Shown here one piece after another: positions 1-8,370 of a stretch of 64,000 nt of DNA. The stretch spans positions 310,001-374,000 of the forward strand of contig NZ_QNRO01000002.1 in the NCBI RefSeq assembly GCF_003315345.1, read 5' to 3'. The notes beneath the pieces are model-generated. The model had not been told where the DNA came from. It did no database searches and worked only from the letters and a program-made list of their open reading frames with translations. Numbering within the stretch: the first letter of the stretch is position 1; each line of letters starts with the position of its first letter. This stretch comes from Marinobacter pelagius (GTDB lineage: Bacteria > Pseudomonadota > Gammaproteobacteria > Pseudomonadales > Oleiphilaceae). The position numbers and the translations under genes were made by a program.

Positions 1-180
1 ACCCGTCTGAGCCAGGAAGACCTCCAGGAATTCCGTCGCGCGGCCATTCCGATCTGGTACAAGTGGGCCAACAAGGATGAGGACGCCCGTGCCATCTTCG
101 ACATGCAGCTCGAGTACATGATGAACGAGACTGTGGGCTATGTTGACGAGTCTGACCTTGAGGGTGTGCCGGGCCGGTAA
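1..180 (+). CDS. dctP: TRAP transporter substrate-binding protein DctP (C-terminal end only)
   Basis: The reading frame is open from the left edge to a TAA at 178-180, so only the last 59 residues are visible. The tail is helical and charged, with an aromatic PIWYKWA segment, as in the C-terminal helices of DctP-type periplasmic receptors. The call rests mainly on position: the small and large permease subunits of a TRAP transporter follow on the same strand. Such receptors bind a carboxylate in the periplasm and hand it to the QM permease, which is driven by a sodium gradient. The ligand cannot be read here; the glycolate oxidase genes downstream suggest a 2-hydroxy acid such as glycolate or lactate (inference). 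Confidence 0.75.
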   Translation, partial: TRLSQEDLQEFRRAAIPIWYKWANKDEDARAIFDMQLEYMMNETVGYVDESDLEGVPGR

Positions 181-211
181 CGCCTTCTTGAATCAATAAA
201 AAAAGAAACGA

Positions 212-261
212 GGGGAAGGACAGGGACAGCTCCGAAGGAGACGTTCCGCCTTCCCCGTTTT
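212..261 (+). terminator. Hairpin between dctP and dctQ (attenuator or mRNA-stability element)
   Basis: GGGGAAGG at 212-219 pairs with CCTTCCCC at 249-256, followed by GTTTT. The 29-base loop is long for an intrinsic terminator. In TRAP and ABC operons a hairpin after the receptor gene often keeps receptor mRNA more abundant than permease mRNA; that role is inferred here. Confidence 0.45.
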
Positions 262-281
262 GTGGCTGAGGATGCAACAAC

Positions 282-986
282 ATGTCTGATCTTGAAGGTT
301 TCGGATTCGTATTGCCGCACTGGTTCTACTGGGGCTGGCTTGCGGTCATGCCGCTGATCATGATGGCCTGGGACAAGTGGAGTAGTGGCCATGGAGGCGA
401 GACTGCCGAACCGGAATTGACACCGGGCGAGCTGCAGGCGGAAGAGGACGACCCGCTGATCTATCTCCAGTTCGAGGGCAACTGGTTTACCAAGGTGGTT
501 GACTGGATTTGTGACAAGTCCGGTCTGTTCGTGTCGTTCTGGACGGTGAATGCCGTCGTGTTCTATTTCTTTGAAGTGGTCATGCGCTACCTCTTCAACA
601 TGCCGACCATCTGGGTGCATGAATCCAGCTTTCTATTGCTGGGCATGCAGTACCTGCTGGCCGGAGCGTTCGCCATGCTTCACGGCGCCCACGTGCGGGT
701 TGACGTGATGTATAACCTGTTGCCGGTACGGGGCAGGGTCGGCATGGATATCTTTACCTCCATGTTCTTCTTCATGTTCGCTCTGGTACTGCTGATTACC
801 TCCTGGACCTTCTTCCAGAACTCCTACTCCATGAATGAAACCACGGTTGAGACCTGGGGCATCCAGTACTGGCCGGTGAAAGGCATGATGGTACTGGGTT
901 CATTCCTTCTGTTACTGGCAGGCATATCCAAGCTGATCAAGGATATCGTCCTGTTCGTCCGTCTTGGCCGGGAGCGCACCGCATGA
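282..986 (+). CDS. dctQ: TRAP transporter small permease subunit (DctQ type)
   Basis: A 234-residue membrane protein. The C-terminal two thirds carry the four hydrophobic segments of the DctQ family (roughly residues 85-105, 122-142, 160-185 and 203-223), including the VHESSFLLLGMQYLLAGA and HGAHVRVDV segments typical of the family. The first 80 residues are longer than usual and contain one hydrophobic stretch (about 10-30) followed by an acidic linker. DctQ works as a structural partner of DctM in the inner membrane. Its stop overlaps the dctM start by four bases (ATGA), which implies translational coupling. Confidence 0.92.
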   Translation: MSDLEGFGFVLPHWFYWGWLAVMPLIMMAWDKWSSGHGGETAEPELTPGELQAEEDDPLIYLQFEGNWFTKVVDWICDKSGLFVSFWTVNAVVFYFFEVVMRYLFNMPTIWVHESSFLLLGMQYLLAGAFAMLHGAHVRVDVMYNLLPVRGRVGMDIFTSMFFFMFALVLLITSWTFFQNSYSMNETTVETWGIQYWPVKGMMVLGSFLLLLAGISKLIKDIVLFVRLGRERTA

Positions 987-2518
987 GCACAAATACAACA
1001 ACTGCGCCGGGCAGCAACCTGATCGGTAAGCTGAGCACCTGGCTGATGATTGCCGCCACTGTGGCGCTGGCTTTCATCATCTGTGTTGAGATGATCAACA
1101 TTCTTTTCTACGACCCCTGGAGCGATGAGAAATTCCTGTTCAAGCTCGCGGGCAGTCTTTCGGACGTCAAGATCGGGCCTCTGACCTATCTGATGTTCGG
1201 TTCCCTGGCCGTGGCCCTGATGATGGGCCTGCCGCTGGCATTCGTGACCGGCGGCCTCGGCGTCATGTTCATCTATCTGGTGGGCGACTCGCTGATGCTT
1301 AACATCGTGCCGAGCCGCATCTTCCCGATGATGACCAACTCCGACCTGGCCGCGATACCGCTGTTCATCTTCATGGCCTCCATGCTGGAGCGCGCGGGCC
1401 TGATCGAGGAAATGTTCAGTGTGGTCTACAAGTGGATGGGCGGCCTCAGTGGCGGTCTGGCAACAGCCACCATCCTGGCCTCAACCATTCTCGCGGCCAT
1501 GGTGGGCGTTATCGGGGCCGCAGTGGTCACTATGGGTATCATTGCCCTGCCGGCGATGCTCAAGCGTGGCTATGACCACAAGATTGCACTCGGTTCGATC
1601 ATGGCCGGTGGTACCCTCGGGATCCTGATTCCGCCGTCGATTCTGGCCATCCTCTATGCCGTTGTGGCACAGCAGTCGGTGGGAGAACTGTACCTCGGTT
1701 CCATCATTCCGGGCCTGCTGCTGTCCGGCTTCTACATTGCGTATGTGCTGATCCGCAGCTGGATCAACCCGAAGCTGGGCCCCCCAGTGCCGGTGGAAGA
1801 GCGCATTTCCTTCAGGGAAAAGCTCCTTCTCCTGAAAAGCCTGATCGCTCCGCTGATCCTGGTGTTCCTGGTGCTGGGCCTGCTGTTCGGTGGTATTGCA
1901 ACGCCCGTTGAGGCCGCTGGTATCGGTTCCTTCGGTGCCATCGTGGTTGCCATGATGCATGGCAAGTTCTCTATCGGTGGCCTCAAGGAGGCATCCGTGA
2001 CCACCGCCAAGGCATCCGCCATGGTGCTGTGGATCATGTTTGGTGCCTCGGTGTTCGTTGGCTTCTACATCCTGCAGGGCGGTCAGCAGTTTGTGACGGA
2101 TGCCATTCTCGGAACCGGTCTGTCGGCCTACGGCATCCTGTTCCTGCTGATGGTACTGCTGGTCATTCTCGGCATGTTCCTGGACTGGGTAGGCATTCTG
2201 CTGCTGGCAGTGCCCATCTTCATTCCGATCGTCGAAGCACTGGAATTCCCGGGCCTGCTGGGCTTCCCGCCGGTGGCCGGTGAGGACGTGGTGCTCTGGT
2301 TCGGTGTGCTCTACCTGGTCAACATGCAGATGTCCTTCCTCAGTCCGCCGTTCGGCTACGCGCTGTTCTACATCCGCGGCGTATGCCCGCCGGAAATCTC
2401 CATGGGCACGATCTTCAAGTCGTCCCTGGTGTTCCTGGCGATCCAGGCCTTCGGACTGTTCATGTGTATTCTCATCCCCGGCATCGTCACCTGGCTGCCA
2501 GGGCTGGTTTACGGTTAA
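983..2518 (+). CDS. dctM: TRAP transporter large permease subunit (DctM type)
   Basis: A 511-residue polytopic protein with more than ten hydrophobic helices, the transport-competent subunit of a TRAP carboxylate transporter. Family segments visible are the GLPLAFVTGG and IPLFIFMASMLERAG stretches in the first half, the GGTLGILIPPSI motif near residues 209-220, and MQMSFLSPPFGYALF near the C-terminus. It overlaps dctQ by four bases and is followed 22 bases later by glcG. Substrate and sodium pass through this subunit. The downstream oxidase genes point to a 2-hydroxy acid substrate, which is not proven by sequence. Confidence 0.95.
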   Translation: MSTNTTTAPGSNLIGKLSTWLMIAATVALAFIICVEMINILFYDPWSDEKFLFKLAGSLSDVKIGPLTYLMFGSLAVALMMGLPLAFVTGGLGVMFIYLVGDSLMLNIVPSRIFPMMTNSDLAAIPLFIFMASMLERAGLIEEMFSVVYKWMGGLSGGLATATILASTILAAMVGVIGAAVVTMGIIALPAMLKRGYDHKIALGSIMAGGTLGILIPPSILAILYAVVAQQSVGELYLGSIIPGLLLSGFYIAYVLIRSWINPKLGPPVPVEERISFREKLLLLKSLIAPLILVFLVLGLLFGGIATPVEAAGIGSFGAIVVAMMHGKFSIGGLKEASVTTAKASAMVLWIMFGASVFVGFYILQGGQQFVTDAILGTGLSAYGILFLLMVLLVILGMFLDWVGILLLAVPIFIPIVEALEFPGLLGFPPVAGEDVVLWFGVLYLVNMQMSFLSPPFGYALFYIRGVCPPEISMGTIFKSSLVFLAIQAFGLFMCILIPGIVTWLPGLVYG

Positions 2519-2540
2519 TCAATTCAAGGAGTAAAACGAT

Positions 2541-2966
2541 ATGTTGACGATCAATCGGCTGGATATTGCCGACGCACGGATCCTGATTGAAGGCGCGGCT
2601 GAAAAAGCCCGCGAGATCGGTGTTCCCATGTGCATCGCGGTGGTTGACGAGTCTGGTAACCTGATTGCGTTCGAGCGTATGGACGGCGGCAAGATCACCA
2701 GTGTGACCATTGCCCAGGACAAGGCGTTCACCGCAGCGGCAGCCAAGAAAGCCACCCACGACTACAACAAGGTGAACACGCCGGGTAGTCTGGCCTTCGG
2801 TATCCATACGGAAGTGGGCTGTCGCATCAGCTCCGTCGGTGGCGGCCTGCCGGTGATCGTCAACGGTGAGGTAGTCGGTGGTATCGGTCTCAGCTCGGGC
2901 ACGCCACAGCAGGACATGGACTGCGCCCAGGCGGGTATCGACTATTTCGAAACCAAACGCAAGTAA
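2541..2966 (+). CDS. glcG: GlcG/HbpS family protein (DUF336)
   Basis: A 141-residue protein of the GlcG/HbpS (DUF336) family, recognised from PMCIAVVDESGNLIAFERMDG, the central AKKATHD segment and the C-terminal GGIGLSSGTPQQD stretch. Members are soluble, form multimers, and some bind haem. GlcG sits in glycolate operons of many proteobacteria but its biochemical role is unclear. A good Shine-Dalgarno (AAGGAG) precedes the ATG by nine bases. It lies between the TRAP permease and the glycolate oxidase subunits, so it is probably transcribed with them. Confidence 0.9.
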   Translation: MLTINRLDIADARILIEGAAEKAREIGVPMCIAVVDESGNLIAFERMDGGKITSVTIAQDKAFTAAAAKKATHDYNKVNTPGSLAFGIHTEVGCRISSVGGGLPVIVNGEVVGGIGLSSGTPQQDMDCAQAGIDYFETKRK

Positions 2967-2984
2967 GCGCTGTCTCACCTGAAC

Positions 2985-3006
2985 GGGCGGGCAATCGGGC
3001 CCGCCC
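2985..3006 (+). terminator. GC-rich hairpin between glcG and glcD
   Basis: GGGCGGGC at 2985-2992 and GCCCGCCC at 2999-3006 form an 8-bp GC stem with a six-base loop. No T-run follows, so it is more likely an mRNA processing or stability element than a full terminator. Confidence 0.45.
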
Positions 3007-3057
3007 ACGTTATCCGCGGCCAGGCGGATTCGACGACATCCAGAATCAGAGAACGTT

Positions 3058-4530
3058 ATGAATACCAAGCCGAAAGCCAGCAAAGCGCAGCTGGCGGAGC
3101 AGTTCCGGTCATTCATTGATCCGGAATACGTCATCACCGATGACGAAACCCTGAAACCCTACGAGTGCGATGGCCTCGCGATGTACCGCGAGATGCCCAT
3201 GCTCGTGGTTCTGCCGGAGACCGTGGAACAGGTGCAACGTGTGATGCGCATCTGCCACGAAAACGACGTACCTGTGGTTGCCCGCGGTGCCGGAACCGGC
3301 CTTTGCGCCGGCGCCATGCCGCACAAGGAAGGGGTGGTGCTCTCGCTGGCCAAGTTCAACCGGATTATCAAGATCGATCCGCTCGGTCGAACGGCGAGGC
3401 TGCAGCCGGGTGTCCGTAACCTCGCCATCAGCGAAGAGGCGGCCCAATACGGCCTGTATTACGGCCCGGATCCCTCGTCCCAGATCGCCTGCACCATCGG
3501 CGGCAACGTGGCGGAGAACTCCGGGGGCGTTCACTGCCTCAAATACGGCCTGACCGTTCACAACATCCTGAGTGTCGAGATGGTGACCGCCGAGGGCGAC
3601 CTGATCACCATCGGCAGTGACGGTCTGGATAGCTGTGGTATGGACCTGCTGGCGCTGATTACCGGGTCGGAAGGTCTGCTGGGTGTGGTGACCGAAGTGA
3701 AGGTCAAGCTGTTGCCCAAGCCAGAGGTGGCCCAGGTGATCATGGCCGGCTTCGACAGTGTGGAGAAGGGCGGCGATGCCGTCGGCGGCATCATTTCCCA
3801 CGGCATCATCCCGGGGGGCCTGGAAATGATGGACAGCCACGCGATTGTCGCCGCGGACGACTTTGCCCAGGCCGGTTACCCGCGTGATGCCAAGGCGCTG
3901 CTGTTGTGCGAGGTGGATGGCACCGAAGAAGAGGTGCACGAACACATCGCCGAGGCCGAGGAAGTTTTCCGCAAGCTGGGGGCAACGTCGATCCGGACCT
4001 CCCAGAGCGAGGAGGAGCGTGCCCTGTTGTGGAAGGGCCGCAAGTCCGCCTTCCCGGCGGTCGGGCGTATTTCCCCGGATTATTACTGCATGGATGGCAC
4101 CATTCCCCGTCGCCATCTCGCCCGTGTCCTGCTGGAAATGGACAAGATGTCCGACGAGTACGGCCTGCGCGTCGCGAACGTGTTCCACGCCGGAGACGGC
4201 AACCTGCACCCGCTGATCCTGTTCGATGCGAACGTACCGGGTGAATTCGAGACCACCGAGGCATTCGGTAGCAAGATCCTCGAATTGTGTGTGGAAGTGG
4301 GTGGCTGTATCACCGGTGAGCACGGTGTTGGCGTCGAGAAGATCCGCCAGATGGCGGTGCAGTTCAATGATGAAGAGCTGCAGCAGTTCCACGACGTCAA
4401 AGCCGCGTTTGATCCGACCGGCATCCTGAACCCGGGCAAGGGGGTTCCCACCCTCAAGTTCTGCCAGGAATACCGCTCCATCGAACACAAGCAACACAAG
4501 CACGAACAGACGGACGCCGCCCATGGCTGA
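3058..4530 (+). CDS. glcD: Glycolate oxidase FAD-binding subunit GlcD
   Basis: A 490-residue FAD-linked oxidase with the PCMH-type FAD domain in the first half and the C-terminal FAD-oxidase domain. Visible signatures are ARGAGTGLCAGA (about residues 76-87), the GPDPSSQIACTIGGN segment (about 136-150), GSEGLLGVVTE, and near the end the HAGDGNLHPL and GEHGVG motifs. It oxidises glycolate (or D-lactate) to the 2-oxo acid at the inner face of the membrane, with GlcE and GlcF as partners. It overlaps glcE by eight bases. A 4.5-kb transcription unit with TRAP genes upstream is likely. No glcC-type regulator is visible in the window. Confidence 0.95.
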   Translation: MNTKPKASKAQLAEQFRSFIDPEYVITDDETLKPYECDGLAMYREMPMLVVLPETVEQVQRVMRICHENDVPVVARGAGTGLCAGAMPHKEGVVLSLAKFNRIIKIDPLGRTARLQPGVRNLAISEEAAQYGLYYGPDPSSQIACTIGGNVAENSGGVHCLKYGLTVHNILSVEMVTAEGDLITIGSDGLDSCGMDLLALITGSEGLLGVVTEVKVKLLPKPEVAQVIMAGFDSVEKGGDAVGGIISHGIIPGGLEMMDSHAIVAADDFAQAGYPRDAKALLLCEVDGTEEEVHEHIAEAEEVFRKLGATSIRTSQSEEERALLWKGRKSAFPAVGRISPDYYCMDGTIPRRHLARVLLEMDKMSDEYGLRVANVFHAGDGNLHPLILFDANVPGEFETTEAFGSKILELCVEVGGCITGEHGVGVEKIRQMAVQFNDEELQQFHDVKAAFDPTGILNPGKGVPTLKFCQEYRSIEHKQHKHEQTDAAHG

Positions 4531-5590
4531 TATGACCCAACAGTTACAGGAGCAAGTTCTCCAGGCCCGCACCAACGGGCAGAAACTCAACATCGTCGGT
4601 GGCGGCACCAAGTCATTCATGGGTCGCTCTGCCGACTCCGAAGCCGGCACCCTCAGCCTGGCTGAACACACCGGCATCGTGGAATACCATCCGGTGGAAC
4701 TGGTGCTCACCGTGCGCGCCGGTACACCGATCAGGGACATCGAGGCGGCGCTGGCCGAAGAGGGACAGTGCCTGCACTTCGAGCCGCCCCGGTTCGGTGA
4801 TGCCTCCACCATCGGCGGCACCCTGGCGTGCAACCTGTCCGGGCCGGCCCGGCCCTGGTCCGGCTCGGTCCGGGACCAGGTACTGGGCATCCGTCTGCTG
4901 AACGGCAAGGGCGAGCACATGCGTTTTGGCGGCCAGGTCATGAAGAACGTGGCCGGTTACGACGTCTCCCGCCTGCAGGCCGGTGCCATGGGTACCCTCG
5001 GCGCCATCACGGAAATCAGCATGAAGGTGATGCCGAAGCCGGCTGCTACGGCGACGCTGGTGGAAGAGATGGCCCTGGAAGACGTCATCGACTACATGAA
5101 CCGCCGGGCCGGTGAGCCCAAGCCCATCACCGGTGCCTGCTGGGTCGATGGCAAGGTGTACCTGCACCTGTCCGGTGCCCGGTCCGCCGTTGAGGCGACG
5201 GCCGAGAAATGGTCCGGAGACGTGATGGAAGGCGGTGATGACTTCTGGCAACAGGTGCGCGACATGCAGCACGAATTTTTCGCCGGCAACGAAGCGCCGC
5301 TCTGGCGTTTCTCGGTGGATTCCACCGCGCCCAACCCCAAGGTTGAAGGTAACTGGTTCATCGACTGGGCCGGCTCCCAGCGCTGGTTCCGTGGCGAGGC
5401 CACCCTCGGAGACCTGGAACCGCTGGCCAGGACCGCCGGTGGTCAGGTGAGTCTGTTCCGTGGTGGCGATCGCTCAGGCGAAGTCATGCACAGCCAACCC
5501 GAGGCGCTGAAAGCCATCCAGCGCCGTGTGAAGAACTCGTTCGACCCTGACGGCATCTTCAATCCCGGCCGTCTCTATAGCTGGTTGTAA
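4523..5590 (+). CDS. glcE: Glycolate oxidase subunit GlcE
   Basis: A 355-residue second FAD-binding subunit of glycolate oxidase. It carries the shortened PCMH domain: NIVGGGTKSFMG near the N-terminus, then VELVLTVRAGTPI and the FGDASTIGGTLACNLSGPARPWSG region, and VMKNVAGYDVSRLQAGAMG in the middle. The C-terminal domain is smaller than in GlcD, as usual. The start codon lies within the last codons of glcD, implying translational coupling, and glcF starts two bases after its stop. Required together with GlcD and GlcF for activity in the known enzymes. Confidence 0.95.
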   Translation: MADMTQQLQEQVLQARTNGQKLNIVGGGTKSFMGRSADSEAGTLSLAEHTGIVEYHPVELVLTVRAGTPIRDIEAALAEEGQCLHFEPPRFGDASTIGGTLACNLSGPARPWSGSVRDQVLGIRLLNGKGEHMRFGGQVMKNVAGYDVSRLQAGAMGTLGAITEISMKVMPKPAATATLVEEMALEDVIDYMNRRAGEPKPITGACWVDGKVYLHLSGARSAVEATAEKWSGDVMEGGDDFWQQVRDMQHEFFAGNEAPLWRFSVDSTAPNPKVEGNWFIDWAGSQRWFRGEATLGDLEPLARTAGGQVSLFRGGDRSGEVMHSQPEALKAIQRRVKNSFDPDGIFNPGRLYSWL

Positions 5591-5592
5591 TT

Positions 5593-6801
5593 ATGCAAAC
5601 GAATCTGGTTCAACAATTTGCCAATACTCCCGAAGGACAGGAGGCCGAGTCCATCCTCAGGGCCTGCGTGCACTGTGGTTTCTGTACCGCCACCTGCCCG
5701 ACCTACCAGGAACTGAACGACGAGCGTGACGGTCCCCGTGGCCGGATCTACCTGATGAAGATGTTCCTGGAAGGTGAGGAAATCACCGAGAAAACCCGCG
5801 ATCATCTGGACCGCTGCCTGACCTGTCGCAGTTGCGAGACCACCTGTCCGTCCGGCGTTCAGTATGGCCGGCTGGTGGATATCAGCCGTGGTCTGATCGA
5901 GAAGGAAGTGCCCCGGGAACCGAAGGACAAATGGCTGCGCTGGGGCCTGGCGCGGGTGCTGCCGAACCGGCAGCTGTTCGGCCTGCTGCTGCGCATGGGG
6001 CAGGTGTTCCGCCCGGTGTTGCCGGAGAAACTGCGCACCAAGGTGCCGCCGCGCAAGAGCGCGAGCCCGTGGCCTGCGGCGAGTCATAACCGGGTTGTAC
6101 TGGCCCTGGCCGGCTGTGTTCAGCCCTCGGCAACGCCCAATACCAACGCTGCTGCGGCCCGTGTTCTGGACAAGCTGGGTATCACCATGGTCGAAGCACC
6201 GGAAGCCGGCTGCTGCGGCGCGGTGAACTACCATCTGTCCGAGCATGAGAAAGGCCTGGAGCGGATGCGCCAGAACATCGACGCCTGGTGGCCCGCCATC
6301 GAGGCCGGCGCGGAGGCGATCGTCATGACCGCGTCCGGTTGTGGTGCCATGGTGCAGGACTACGGTCACCTGCTGAAGGATGATCCGGTCTATGCCGCCA
6401 AGGCCAAGAAAGTCAGCGAACTGTGCACTGATCTGGGCGCGTTCCTGCTCAAGCAGGACCTGGAAAAGCTCAAGCTCAACCAGAGCCCGGGCAAGGTGGC
6501 ATTCCACTGCCCGTGCACCCTGCAGCACGCCATGAAGCAGAGCGGGGTGGTTGAGCAGGTCCTGATCAGGGCCGGCGTCGAACTGGCGCAGACCAGGGAC
6601 AAGCATCTGTGCTGTGGCTCCGCCGGCACCTACTCGGTGCTGCAGCCCGAGCTGAGCCAGAAGCTGCTGGACAACAAGCTCAAGGCTCTGACCGTGGATA
6701 ACCCGGACCGCATCGTGACCGCCAACATCGGCTGCCAGATGCACCTGGAGACCAAGTCCCCGGTGCAGGTGAATCACTGGATCGAGCTGCTCGACCAGTG
6801 A
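5593..6801 (+). CDS. glcF: Glycolate oxidase iron-sulfur subunit GlcF
   Basis: A 402-residue iron-sulfur protein that passes electrons from the GlcD flavin toward the quinone pool. Two 4Fe-4S ferredoxin motifs are visible: CVHCGFCTATCP at about residues 26-37 and CLTCRSCETTCP at about 75-86. Two CCG domains follow (GCCGAV near 207 and LCCGSAG near 338), as in GlcF, LutA and HdrB-type proteins. It is the last gene of the dctPQM-glcGDEF cluster. A dense cluster of palindromic repeats begins 10 bases after the stop. Confidence 0.95.
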   Translation: MQTNLVQQFANTPEGQEAESILRACVHCGFCTATCPTYQELNDERDGPRGRIYLMKMFLEGEEITEKTRDHLDRCLTCRSCETTCPSGVQYGRLVDISRGLIEKEVPREPKDKWLRWGLARVLPNRQLFGLLLRMGQVFRPVLPEKLRTKVPPRKSASPWPAASHNRVVLALAGCVQPSATPNTNAAAARVLDKLGITMVEAPEAGCCGAVNYHLSEHEKGLERMRQNIDAWWPAIEAGAEAIVMTASGCGAMVQDYGHLLKDDPVYAAKAKKVSELCTDLGAFLLKQDLEKLKLNQSPGKVAFHCPCTLQHAMKQSGVVEQVLIRAGVELAQTRDKHLCCGSAGTYSVLQPELSQKLLDNKLKALTVDNPDRIVTANIGCQMHLETKSPVQVNHWIELLDQ

Positions 6802-6811
6802 TCACGAAGAC

Positions 6812-7043
6812 GGGGTCAGAAGAAAGCTTTCTTCTGACCCCATTTTCACTCCTGGGGTCCCACCCCAGGGGTCTGATGAAGTCCTTCATCTGACCCCAAG
6901 TTCACCCCAGCCCCCAGGTGGACTACATCTCAGGGGTCTGATGAAGTCTTTCATCTGACCCCAAGTTCAAGTCAGCCACCAAGTGGGCTATAGTCTGGCA
7001 CCGAGGTGAAAACGGGGTCAGATGAACGAGTTCATCAGACCCC
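6812..7043. repeat. Palindromic repeat cluster 1 (four copies)
   Basis: Four copies of the 30-bp GGGGTC...GACCCC palindrome at 6812-6841, 6868-6897, 6933-6962 and 7014-7043. The first is a perfect palindrome (left half GGGGTCAGAAGAAAG); the others have GATGAA-type arms. Spacers after copies 2 and 3 share an AAGTTCA start and a CAGCC.CCAGGTGG-like core, so repeat plus spacer seems to have duplicated as a unit. This fills the gap between glcF and the DUF4124 gene; no gene is seen in it. Confidence 0.9.
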
Positions 7044-7079
7044 TACTTCAAAAAAACCAACTTCACAGGACGTGAACCC

Positions 7080-7517
7080 ATGCCAAGGATCAAGGCCACA
7101 GCCCTGCTTTGCCTGTTAGCCACCACCCCGGCCCATGCCGAAGTTTACCGCTGGACGGACGCCAACGGCGCCATCCATTTCTCCGACAAGCCACCCAGAC
7201 GCCTGCCGCACCGGGAGCTCGAGCTCCGGAATCCGGTCACCGTCCCCATGTCCGAGAACCTCCGCCAATCCCGGAAAATCTCGGCCACCCGGGACGAGGT
7301 GCAGACCATGCTGTCCAGCTCGAATACACCACGCAAATCCCGGAGCACGCGCCAGAGCGAGGATAAACATGAGAAGGCGTGCGACAGCTACCGCAACAAG
7401 CTCGACCGAATCCAGTCCCGGCTACGGGCAGGTTACAAGAATGACCGCGGCAACAGCCTGCGGGAAAAACGGCGGCGCCTGAGCAAGGCTTACAGCCGGG
7501 AGTGCATCCTGCGTTAG
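7080..7517 (+). CDS. DUF4124 domain-containing periplasmic protein
   Basis: A 145-residue protein with a cleavable signal peptide (residues 1-20, ending THAxA-like as TTPAHA) directly followed by the DUF4124 core EVYRWTDANGAIHFSDKPP. The remaining part is basic and helical, with two cysteines (EKACDSYRNK and SRECILR) that could form a disulfide. DUF4124 proteins are common in gammaproteobacteria and have no firmly assigned role. The gene converges on the LysE-type gene and overlaps it by four bases at the 3' ends. Confidence 0.85.
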   Translation: MPRIKATALLCLLATTPAHAEVYRWTDANGAIHFSDKPPRRLPHRELELRNPVTVPMSENLRQSRKISATRDEVQTMLSSSNTPRKSRSTRQSEDKHEKACDSYRNKLDRIQSRLRAGYKNDRGNSLREKRRRLSKAYSRECILR

Positions 7518-8137
7518 GCTGCGCGCTTGAAGCTGGCCAGTGCCATGGCGGCGGTCACGAACAGACCGCCGAACACCCGGTTCATCTGCCGCTGCCGTTG
7601 CGGCGTGGTCATGAACCGGAACAGCTGGCTGGCCAGCAGGGCATAGCCCAGCATCACCAGGCAATCCACCAGGATCAGTGTGGTGCCCATGGTGATCAGC
7701 TGCGGGCCATGGGGCGCATCGGCGATCAGAAATTGCGGGAACAAAGCCACCAGGAATACCGTGGCCTTGGGGTTGGTCAGGTTTACCAGCGCGGCATTCC
7801 AGAACTGCCGGCGGTGACTGATGGCGCTCTGATCTTCCTCGACGGCTTCCATCACCGGTTCCCGCCATTTCTGGATACCCAGCCACACCAGGTAGGCCAC
7901 GCCCACCCATTTGATGACGATCAGTGCGGTCGCGGAAGATGCGACAATGGCGCCAAGGCCCGCGCCCACCAGGACAATCTGCGCGCCATAGCCCAGCTGA
8001 AGCCCAAGAATGGCCGGCAGTGACCGTTTCACGCCGTAGCGCAGCCCATTGCTCATGGTGTTCACAGCGCCTGCCCCGGGGGAGACGCTGATCAGGATCG
8101 CTGCTACCAGAAAGGTCAGCCAGAGGGTGAGTGTCAT
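7514..8137 (-). CDS. LysE/RhtB family amino-acid exporter
   Basis: A 207-residue inner-membrane protein with the five to six hydrophobic helices of the LysE/RhtB family. The N-terminal signature is present as SVSPGAGAVNTMSNGLRYG (family consensus has a proline-glycine rich GPN/GPG turn followed by a glycine-rich helix), then AILGLQLGYGAQIVLVGAGLGA. Members export amino acids such as lysine, homoserine, threonine or leucine, driven by the proton gradient. The substrate cannot be told. It is divergent from the arfA-like gene and convergent with the DUF4124 gene. Confidence 0.88.
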   Translation of the reverse strand: MTLTLWLTFLVAAILISVSPGAGAVNTMSNGLRYGVKRSLPAILGLQLGYGAQIVLVGAGLGAIVASSATALIVIKWVGVAYLVWLGIQKWREPVMEAVEEDQSAISHRRQFWNAALVNLTNPKATVFLVALFPQFLIADAPHGPQLITMGTTLILVDCLVMLGYALLASQLFRFMTTPQRQRQMNRVFGGLFVTAAMALASFKRAA

Positions 8138-8164
8138 TCCTTACGCTCTTGAATTCTCAGGGGG

Positions 8165-8173
8165 TGTTATAAT
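8165..8173 (+). promoter_or_regulatory. Extended -10 promoter of the arfA-like gene
   Basis: A TGTTATAAT extended -10 box (TG at 8165-8166, TATAAT at 8168-8173) lies 41 bases before the ATG at 8215, with no good -35 box at normal spacing. A GAGGAG Shine-Dalgarno sits at 8201-8206. Confidence 0.6.
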
Positions 8174-8214
8174 AATGCCTGTTCGAATCCAGCCATTAAC
8201 GAGGAGTAGCTGAA

Positions 8215-8370
8215 ATGGCCAAAAAACGCGCCAAAGCGACCCGGCACAGTGCCGTGCAGCGGGAGCTGAGAACGCCAAAATACCAGATGCGGGTTGTCGA
8301 GGACAAAACCAAATACAAGCGCAACCGTGACAAGTCTGTGCGGATGGAGGATTTTCGCAAGGCCGCGTGA
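8215..8370 (+). CDS. arfA: ArfA-like alternative ribosome-rescue factor (51 aa)
   Basis: A 51-codon gene with a strong GAGGAG ribosome-binding site eight bases before ATG. The product is highly basic. Residues 20-40 (TPKYQMRVVEDKTKYKRNRDK, split here as TPKYQMRVVEDK then TKYKRNRDK) resemble the ArfA core of the LFRxRV...KGKGSYxRK type, though the GKG element is not conserved. ArfA lets release factor 2 free ribosomes stalled on mRNAs that lack a stop codon. The decisive context is the 3' end: codons 44-51 and the TGA form the 5' arm and loop of a 23-bp hairpin, as known for arfA genes, whose mRNA is cut or ended inside the hairpin so that the protein is made only when tmRNA fails. Family assignment by eye, so moderate confidence. 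Confidence 0.65.
   Translation: MAKKRAKATRHSAVQRELRTPKYQMRVVEDKTKYKRNRDKSVRMEDFRKAA

Noticed and set aside
3109..4941. A 610-codon minus-strand open frame
   Set aside because: Antisense shadow of glcD and glcE.
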